From Pseudomonas sp. B21-028 (GTDB lineage: Bacteria; Pseudomonadota; Gammaproteobacteria; Pseudomonadales; Pseudomonadaceae), in NCBI RefSeq assembly GCF_024749045.1, contig NZ_CP087184.1, positions 4,030,001 to 4,094,000 of the forward strand: a stretch of 64,000 nucleotides of DNA, given 5' to 3'. Positions within the stretch are counted from its first letter, which is position 1; each line of letters begins with the position of its first letter. Shown here in pieces: positions 7,917 through 14,047 of the stretch. Made by a program: the position numbers and the translations under genes. The notes beneath the pieces are model-generated. The model was not told where the DNA came from. It saw only the letters and a program-made list of their open reading frames with translations, and did not search any database.

Positions 7917-9032
7917 ATGCGCGAACTCGGCATCGGCCTGATCGGCACCGGTTTCATGGGCCGTGCCCATGCGTTGGCATTCAACAATGCCAGAGTTGTA
8001 TTCGACCTTCCCCTGAACCTGACGCTGGCGGCCCTGGCCGATGCCGATCCGCAGCGTGCCCGGCAATGCGCCAGCAGCTGGGGTTTCGAGACGACTCATA
8101 GTGACTGGCAACAACTGATCGACGACCCGAAGGTCCACCTGGTCGCCATCACCACGCCCAACCACCTGCATTACCCAATGGCCATGGCGGCGCTGGCGGC
8201 GGGCAAGGCGGTCTATTGCGAAAAGCCTCTGGCGGTGTCCCTGGAACAGGCCGAGCAGATGCGCCAGGCCGCCAAGGCCGCCGGTGTGGTCACGCGGGTC
8301 GGCTACAACTACCAGCACAACCCGATCATCCAACTGGCAAGGGACATCATTCAACGCGGGGAGTTGGGGTCAATCGTCAGTTTCCAGGGCGAGTTCAGCG
8401 AAGACTTCATGGCCAACCCGGCCTCGCCATGGTCATGGCGCTGCGAAGCGGCCCATGCCGGCGGTGCACTGGCGGATCTGGGCAGCCACTTGCTGGCGAT
8501 GGCCCGGCACCTCTTGGGCGATGTCGAAGCGGTGTGCGCCGACAGCCAGACCGTGCACGACCAACGTCCCGCCAGCATGGGCAGTTCCGAGCAACGCGCC
8601 ATCGCGGTAGACGATCAGGTTCACGCGCTGTTGCGCTTCAGCAGCGGTGCCCGCGGCACGGTGAGCAGCAGTTGGCTCAAGCACGGCTTCAAGAACCACC
8701 TGGCGTTCGAAATCAGCGGCACCCTGGGAACACTGGCGTTCGATCAGGAGCGGCTCAATGAACTGCGCCTGTGCCGCGCCGGCGAAACCGGTTTCCAGCG
8801 CCTGCTGGCTGGTCCGGATCTTCCTGGCTATGCCGCCTTCAGCCCAGCCGCCGGGCACCAGTTGGGCTACAACGAATTGAAGACCCTGGAGGTGCAGGAA
8901 CTGGTCCTGGCAATGGCCGGCGAAGCAGGTCACGGCACGGACTTCGAAGAGGCCTGGGCGGTGGAACGCCTCGCGGCGGCGATTCGCCTGGCGGCCCGGG
9001 AGCCGCGCTGGGTGACGATCAGCGAACTGTGA
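7917..9032 (+). CDS. Gfo/Idh/MocA-family dehydrogenase
   Basis: The 371-residue protein has an N-terminal Rossmann fold (GLIGTGFMGRAHA, about 6-18), the family motif EKPLA (about 101-105) and a C-terminal alpha/beta substrate domain. Such enzymes oxidise polyols, inositols or sugars with NAD(P). The gene is preceded by two IolR-like operators, so control by the inositol regulator encoded at 42 kb is likely, and an inositol isomer or derivative is a reasonable substrate guess. Its last 45-50 bp are copied three times in the downstream repeat block. The intact copy ends ...WVTISEL. Confidence 0.85.
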   Translation: MRELGIGLIGTGFMGRAHALAFNNARVVFDLPLNLTLAALADADPQRARQCASSWGFETTHSDWQQLIDDPKVHLVAITTPNHLHYPMAMAALAAGKAVYCEKPLAVSLEQAEQMRQAAKAAGVVTRVGYNYQHNPIIQLARDIIQRGELGSIVSFQGEFSEDFMANPASPWSWRCEAAHAGGALADLGSHLLAMARHLLGDVEAVCADSQTVHDQRPASMGSSEQRAIAVDDQVHALLRFSSGARGTVSSSWLKHGFKNHLAFEISGTLGTLAFDQERLNELRLCRAGETGFQRLLAGPDLPGYAAFSPAAGHQLGYNELKTLEVQELVLAMAGEAGHGTDFEEAWAVERLAAAIRLAAREPRWVTISEL

Positions 9033-9817
9033 TCGCTGTTGTGGCGAGGGGATAGTGTTCAACCTGACGCGTGCAACTCAACCAACCGCGCCGCCAGCGC
9101 CTTCGCCTGGCTCGCCACATCGGTCACGGCGGTACTTTCCCACCACATCCCGCGCAGTGGTGCGGCGGCGATTCGCCTGGCGGCCCCGGAGGCGCTGGGT
9201 GACAATCAGCGAACTGTGATCGCTGTTGTGGCGAGGGGATTTATCCCCGCTGGGGTGCGAAGCGCCCCCTCAAGCTACCCTCTCGGTGGATCAGGAATTT
9301 AGGGCCGCTGCGCGACCCAGCGGGGATAAATCCCCTCGCCACAGGGGGGGGTGTTCAACCTGACGCGTGCAACTCAACCAACCGCGCCGCCAGCGCCTTC
9401 GCCTGGCTCGCCACATCGGTCACGGCGGTACTTTCCCACCACATCCCGCGCAGTGGTGCGGCGGCGATTCGCCTGGCGGCCCCGGAGGCGCTGGGCGACA
9501 ATCAGCGAGCTGTGATCGCTGTTGTGGCGAGGGGATAGTGTTCAACCTGACGCGTGCAACTCAACCAACCGCGCCGCCAGCGCCTTCGCCTGGCTCGCCA
9601 CATCGGTCACGGCGGTACTTTCCCACCACATCCCCGCGCAGTGGTGCGGCGGCGATTCGCCTGGCGGCCCGGGAGGCGCGCTGGGTGACAATCAGCGAGC
9701 TGTGATCGCTATTGTGGCGAGGGGATTTATCCCCGCTGGGGTGCGAAGCGCCCCCTCAAGCTACCCTCTCGGTGGATCAGGAATTTAGGGCCGCTGCGCG
9801 ACCCAGCGGGGATAAAT
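8974..9817. repeat. Scrambled tandem-repeat block made from two convergent gene ends and a palindromic element
   Basis: Three modules alternate in the order A B A C B A B A C. A is the 3' end of the dehydrogenase gene plus intergenic bases (8974-9052, 9162-9239, about 9457-9535, about 9643-9725). B reads on the minus strand as a protein C-terminus containing RGMWWESTAVTDV and ending HASG-stop (stops at 9059-9061, 9355-9357 and 9542-9544). C is a palindromic GGGGATTTATCCCC-type element (about 9240-9343 and 9726-9815). Copies differ by small indels: A1 and A2 share one variant, and B3 has one extra C. Several apparent short reading frames here are repeat artefacts and not genes. Confidence 0.8.
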
Positions 9818-9934
9818 CCTCGGCAGGCGCAGCAATTGCGCCGCCAGCAAGGCACCGCTCAGGCCACCGCCGACAATGATCACATCGGCTTCACGGGCGA
9901 TGTCGTTCGCCTGTTGCTCCGGCGCTGTATCCAT
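9818..9934 (-). pseudogene. 5' remnant of an FAD/NAD(P)-binding protein gene
   Basis: From an ATG at 9934, with GGGGGGAG just upstream, the minus strand encodes about 39 residues including the dinucleotide-binding start ADVIIVGGGLSGALLAAQLL. The sequence then runs into the repeat block and has no further domain. The B modules of that block carry what looks like the C-terminus of the same kind of protein (compare the uncharacterised FAD proteins of the COG4529 type), so the middle of the gene appears to have been deleted. It lies about 18 bp after the XRE-cupin gene and would have been cotranscribed with it. Confidence 0.65.
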
Positions 9935-9951
9935 ACCGCTCCCCCCAGGCG

Positions 9952-10527
9952 TCAAATCACCACGTTGCGTACAAATCGCACCGCCACCGGCCCCTCATTG
10001 CGATAAGCGTGGGGCTGGTTGCTGGCAAACATGAAAAACTCCCCCGAGCCGATCCGACGCTCTTCATCGCCCAGCACCACAGTCAGACAACCCTCGAAGA
10101 CATAGAGCTGCTCGCTCCAGCCGTCGTTATCGGGCTCGGAAGCGTAATGTTCGCCAGGCTCCAGACGCCATTCCCATAGTTCGACTTCGCGACTGGCGTT
10201 GGCCTTGGCCAGGAGCACGGCTTTGCTGCCGGGGATCGCGCCGGCCCAGGCCAGCTCGTTGATGCGGCTCGGGTCACGGGCGTCGGGCGCCTGGATCAAG
10301 TCGCTGAAGGCCACATCGAGGGCCTCGGCGACACGATCCAGGGTGCTCAGGCTGACGTTCTTTTCACCGGCCTCGATGGCGACCAGCATTCGCCGGCTGA
10401 CCCCGGACAGCTGCGCCAGCGCCGTCTGGCTGAGCTGCGCGGCGTGTCGCAGACGGCGGACGTTCTGGCTGACGTGTTGCAGGACTGAGGCGCGCTGGCC
10501 ATTTTCTTTATGCACGGTATGGCTCAT
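9952..10527 (-). CDS. XRE-family regulator with C-terminal cupin domain
   Basis: The 191 residues carry an N-terminal helix-turn-helix (about 20-75, LSQTALAQLSGVSRRMLVAIEAGEKNVSLSTL) and a C-terminal cupin (about 110-190, LEPGEHY...G...FFMFASNQPHAYRNEG). This is the architecture of ligand-sensing repressors that often control a linked amine or amino-acid gene. It is divergent from the EamA exporter, and a 17-bp palindrome lies between them. Its former downstream partner, an FAD protein, survives only as a fragment. Confidence 0.88.
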   Translation of the reverse strand: MSHTVHKENGQRASVLQHVSQNVRRLRHAAQLSQTALAQLSGVSRRMLVAIEAGEKNVSLSTLDRVAEALDVAFSDLIQAPDARDPSRINELAWAGAIPGSKAVLLAKANASREVELWEWRLEPGEHYASEPDNDGWSEQLYVFEGCLTVVLGDEERRIGSGEFFMFASNQPHAYRNEGPVAVRFVRNVVI

Positions 10528-10560
10528 TTATCGAGGTTGCGCATTATACTGCCCAACTTC

Positions 10561-10577
10561 GGACGCATTGTGCGTCC
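10561..10577. promoter_or_regulatory. Palindrome between the XRE regulator and the EamA gene
   Basis: GGACGCATTGTGCGTCC is a dyad with perfect 7-bp arms and a 3-bp centre. It is located in the divergent gap, downstream of a TATACT box (about 10544-10549) on the plus strand. It is a good candidate operator for the adjacent XRE-cupin regulator; this is inferred from position only. Confidence 0.45.
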
Positions 10578-10599
10578 CCCTCCAGTGGCGCGCAAGGTC

Positions 10600-11532
10600 A
10601 TGGCATCGGTGAACTCCCCTCAAACTTCCTCCCGTTTCCTGCGGCTCAGCAAGGCCGAGTGCGTGCTGGTGCTGATCACCATGATCTGGGGCGGTACTTT
10701 CCTGTTGGTGCAGCACGCCATGACCGTCAGCGGGCCGATGTTTTTCGTCGGCTTGCGCTTTGCCGCCGCGGCGGCGTTCGTCGCGTTGTTCTCCTGGCGT
10801 CATCTACGGGACCTGACCCTGTTCGAACTCAAGGCCGGCTGCTTCATCGGCGTGGCGATCATGCTCGGCTACGGTTTGCAGACGGTCGGCCTGCAAACCA
10901 TCCCCAGCAGCCAGTCGGCGTTCATCACCGCGCTCTACGTGCCCTTCGTGCCGCTGTTGCAGTGGCTGGTGCTGGGCCGGCGGCCGGGCTTGATGCCGAG
11001 CATCGGCATCATGCTGGCGTTCACCGGATTGATGCTGCTATCAGGCCCCGCCGGCGCGTCGCTGAATTTCAGTCCCGGCGAAATCGCCACGCTGATCAGC
11101 GCCATCGCGATTGCCGCCGAAATCATCCTGATCAGTACCTACGCCGGCCAGGTCGATGTACGCCGGGTGACCGTGGTGCAGCTGGCAAGCACCGCGGTGC
11201 TGGCATTCCTGATGGTGGTGCCGACCCAGGAAGCGATTCCGGGGTTCTCCTGGCTGCTGCTGTTCAGCGCCGTGGGTCTGGGCGCCGCCAGCGCGGCGAT
11301 CCAGGTGGCGATGAACTGGGCGCAGAAAAGCGTCTCGCCGACCCGCGCCACGCTGATCTACGCCGGTGAACCGGTGTGGGCCGGTATCGCCGGGCGCCTG
11401 GCGGGCGAGCGGTTGCCGGGGATTGCCTTGTTTGGTGCGGCATTGATCGTGGCGGCGGTGATTGTCAGTGAACTCAAGACCCGAAACAAAAGTGCCATCG
11501 AACTGGCTCAAGCGCCTGAGCGCGAAGGTTGA
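10600..11532 (+). CDS. EamA/DMT-family transporter
   Basis: This is an inner-membrane drug/metabolite-type transporter of about 310 residues with around ten hydrophobic helices and two EamA repeats (starting near ECVLVLITMIWGGTFLL and GEIATLISAIAIAAEI). The family exports amino acids or other small metabolites; the substrate here is unknown. The start is uncertain. ATG at 10600 has AAGG only 2 nt upstream, while the GTG three codons later has better spacing. An upstream in-frame start at 10510 would overlap the divergent regulator and is unlikely. The gene ends 19 bp from the convergent pyocin-related gene. Confidence 0.85.
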   Translation: MASVNSPQTSSRFLRLSKAECVLVLITMIWGGTFLLVQHAMTVSGPMFFVGLRFAAAAAFVALFSWRHLRDLTLFELKAGCFIGVAIMLGYGLQTVGLQTIPSSQSAFITALYVPFVPLLQWLVLGRRPGLMPSIGIMLAFTGLMLLSGPAGASLNFSPGEIATLISAIAIAAEIILISTYAGQVDVRRVTVVQLASTAVLAFLMVVPTQEAIPGFSWLLLFSAVGLGAASAAIQVAMNWAQKSVSPTRATLIYAGEPVWAGIAGRLAGERLPGIALFGAALIVAAVIVSELKTRNKSAIELAQAPEREG

Positions 11533-11551
11533 AGCATCAACCCAGACGATA

Positions 11552-13390
11552 TCAGTGACGAATTACCAGGTTGTCGAGGTCATAAACGCCACCGTCTTGC
11601 GTGACGTCAACCCGATGCAGGATGCGCAGTGCACGATCGTCGTCGGGTAGCTCGCTACGGGGCGCCGAACCGCTGAGCAGCAAAGCCCTGTTGGCCAGAT
11701 TGAACTGAGCGTTCAATGTCGGCGTCGCCGCAACGGCTTTCCAGAAGGCCCGTTTGAACAGGTCGAAGCGCTCGAAGACTTGCCCGCGCAATTGATCGGC
11801 GATCAGCGCCGGGACAGGAGCACCCTGGCTACTCATCGCTTGCGCTTGCCAGCTATTGGCCTCCGCCTGCCCTGCTCCGCGCACGACACCCGGGCAATCC
11901 CGACGGTCATTGAACAGCACGTAGAGCGGTTCCAGGCCGGAGTCGCACGGAAACACCACGATATAATCATCGAATCGCACCTCTTCAACAGAGTCGAACG
12001 AAGCCAATTCGGGCACCGGTGACGAATGGACAAAACCGGTGGAATCCAGCCTATCCAGCCGGGTCTCGACTGATGCCCCCAGACCAAGGGGTTGCGCCCA
12101 TTCGATAACGGCACCCTGCGAGTTATCCGTCGTGAAACGGTAAACCTTCTCGGCCTCGTGCCAGACTGCCGGCCTGACACGAACCTTCGCAGGCAAATAC
12201 CCAGCGCAGGGAGTGACACAAATCTCGAAAAGTTCGCGTATTTGTTTCAGCCCGTAGGACATGCTGCCGGGCTTCACAGCGACCGTCGTCGTGCTCATTC
12301 GCAGTGGCAATTCCACGTCGCCATGCAGGGCGGCAAGTGCCTGCCAATCAGCATCGATCAACGAAAGTTCACTCAACGCAACGCACAGGCCAAAGCGCAC
12401 CACTTTGGCTCGACTGGCGAGCCTGAACCTCAGCACGCCGGCGTATCGTCCAAGAAGCTCCTTTGCTCCGTCAGTCAGCGACCAATTGAACTCGGCGACT
12501 GCGGAACGGAGAGTATTTTGCAAGGCCGTTCGCTGAAGGGGGATCAGGGGGCGCGCATTGCTGAGCAACAGATTCGGACGTTCCAGATTGTCGGCAGCAG
12601 ACAGACGAAATAACGTTGCGCCAAGGTCGGTGCCCCGCATGCGGATAAGCTGTTCCCAGGCGCTATTCAATGCCGTTTCGGCCTTGGAATGAAGATCAGC
12701 ATGGCGCTGGGCGACCCGCGATAAACGCGCGACATAATGACTGTGATTGGCAGTGGCCTCCTGCAGATTGGCTTGCCAGAGAGTCCTGTCCGCCTTGCTG
12801 TAAGCAAGATCCCGCTGAGCTGCGTTCTTCGAGAATTCAACGCTCATTTTCTGGCGTTCAAATGCGCCAACCGCCATGAGCACGTCATGCTGTGCGCGCT
12901 CGACCTGACGCATGGCTTTTTCCAGCGCCTGCGGCGTTGTACTCGGATTCTGTCGGATCGTCAGGTGCTCGATAGCGTTTTCAAGCAGCAAGAATGCCGA
13001 CTCAATCGCTTGCCCTGCCATTCCAATATCCGTCGCCATCTGCCGCGCTTTGGCAAGTTCGCGTTCGGCTCTTGCCGTATTGCGTTCGGCCGGCGTCGAC
13101 TTGGGTGCTGGCTCGACAGACGCTGGAAGTATTCCACCTTTGAAAGGAATGACTTTCTTTTGGTGATACCAGTATTTGACGTGATGAACGACCGCAGTCG
13201 GCGAATTCGAATTGACGTCGTCCTGCGGATAAAACAACAGATCCGCCCCACTGGGATGACCGACAATGCGGTCGAAGTGATTGATGAGCCGGTCGTGGTC
13301 CTTTTTGCCGATATCCACATTCCAGATCTTATCGACAAACATCTGAAACTCGGACTCGGTGTAACCCTGGAGTCTGGGCTTAAGTTCCAT
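11552..13390 (-). CDS. Colicin/pyocin immunity domain fused to a pyocin-like protein with a decayed HNH nuclease
   Basis: The protein has 612 residues. Residues 1-85 match colicin E-type DNase immunity proteins (YTESEFQMFVDKI, HFDRIVGHPSGADLLFYP, with F53-Y54 at the usual binding hot spot). Residues about 100-260 are coiled coil. Residues 330-500 resemble the S-type pyocin translocation domain. Residues 520-612 align with the colicin E9/pyocin DNase (APVPALIADQLRG, FDLFKRAFWKAV, GGVYDLDN). The catalytic HH is L-H-R here, and the protein stops at VIRH, before the final zinc-binding His cluster, so nuclease activity is unlikely. The start was chosen at MELKPRL (AAGGA 9 nt upstream). It lies downstream of, and in the same direction as, the toxin and immunity pair. 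Confidence 0.75.
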   Translation of the reverse strand: MELKPRLQGYTESEFQMFVDKIWNVDIGKKDHDRLINHFDRIVGHPSGADLLFYPQDDVNSNSPTAVVHHVKYWYHQKKVIPFKGGILPASVEPAPKSTPAERNTARAERELAKARQMATDIGMAGQAIESAFLLLENAIEHLTIRQNPSTTPQALEKAMRQVERAQHDVLMAVGAFERQKMSVEFSKNAAQRDLAYSKADRTLWQANLQEATANHSHYVARLSRVAQRHADLHSKAETALNSAWEQLIRMRGTDLGATLFRLSAADNLERPNLLLSNARPLIPLQRTALQNTLRSAVAEFNWSLTDGAKELLGRYAGVLRFRLASRAKVVRFGLCVALSELSLIDADWQALAALHGDVELPLRMSTTTVAVKPGSMSYGLKQIRELFEICVTPCAGYLPAKVRVRPAVWHEAEKVYRFTTDNSQGAVIEWAQPLGLGASVETRLDRLDSTGFVHSSPVPELASFDSVEEVRFDDYIVVFPCDSGLEPLYVLFNDRRDCPGVVRGAGQAEANSWQAQAMSSQGAPVPALIADQLRGQVFERFDLFKRAFWKAVAATPTLNAQFNLANRALLLSGSAPRSELPDDDRALRILHRVDVTQDGGVYDLDNLVIRH

Positions 13391-13570
13391 CTTCGATTTT
13401 CCTTGTTTACGCGTATGCGCCTGATGACGCACCTGCTCGCGGCGTGCCGGGCAGGTGCGTTCAACGGGCGGAACTATTCTGGTTTGAAGCCGCGGCTGTT
13501 ATTAGGGCTCCCACTTCTGGACTTTCAATCATTTTCAATGAAAAAAGATGCTGCTCGCTCATCACCTAGA

Positions 13571-14047
13571 TCAATGGCGCCCTTTATCTATCAAAGTAAA
13601 GACCAAAGTTTCCACCCTCATATCCTGAGTATATTGAAATACTACTTTTTTATCGGGATACAGTTTTGGGTTCAATAAATACGACTCCCACCCCCCGGTC
13701 CCCCCTATCGGCAGTGGCATTTTAGTTGGACCTCTTGATGCCATCGGTTTCCCGAATATGGCGTGGACATCAGATTGCGTCATTTTCGACACATAGGGAG
13801 CAGGAAGTTCGCCTTTATATTCCTTCGTTGAGGGCGTGGTCCGCATGAGTGTAATGAAAAGCGTCTCGAGCTTCCCAGTTTCCCGCCAGAACTCCAACTC
13901 TAAACCCGGTTCCGGTTCAAGCCCAAGACGATCATCCTCTTCAAACATTTCGGTCAATGGTTGATCGGATAACACACCCTCTCTTACCAATATATTGTAT
14001 TGACTTCCAATACGACCAATAAGCGCTTCAAGTTCAAAGTCTTTCAT
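13571..14047 (-). CDS. Predicted pyocin immunity protein (DUF6392-like)
   Basis: This is a 158-residue acidic protein with no signal peptide. Its ATG overlaps the toxin stop codon (TGATG), with AAGGG 8 nt upstream, so translation is coupled to the toxin. A small gene directly after an S-type pyocin on the same strand is the standard immunity position, and the sequence recalls the DUF6392 family found there; I recall this from memory and have not tested it. Base composition is AT-rich compared with the toxin's central region, matching the toxin's last domain, as expected if toxin domain and immunity moved as a unit. It probably binds the C-terminal nuclease domain of the protein encoded at 14047-16611. 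Confidence 0.65.
   Translation of the reverse strand: MKDFELEALIGRIGSQYNILVREGVLSDQPLTEMFEEDDRLGLEPEPGLELEFWRETGKLETLFITLMRTTPSTKEYKGELPAPYVSKMTQSDVHAIFGKPMASRGPTKMPLPIGGTGGWESYLLNPKLYPDKKVVFQYTQDMRVETLVFTLIDKGRH

Noticed and set aside
9039..9788. Short plus-strand frames in the repeat block
   Set aside because: They are repeated copies of the 7917 gene tail and antisense of a lost gene end; their similarity to each other comes from DNA duplication.
9053..9830. CRISPR-like array
   Set aside because: Repeats are of 80-110 bp, of three kinds, partly coding and without unique spacers of constant length.
10510..10599. N-terminal extension of the EamA transporter
   Set aside because: It would overlap the divergent regulator gene and add a non-membrane segment with no ribosome-binding site.
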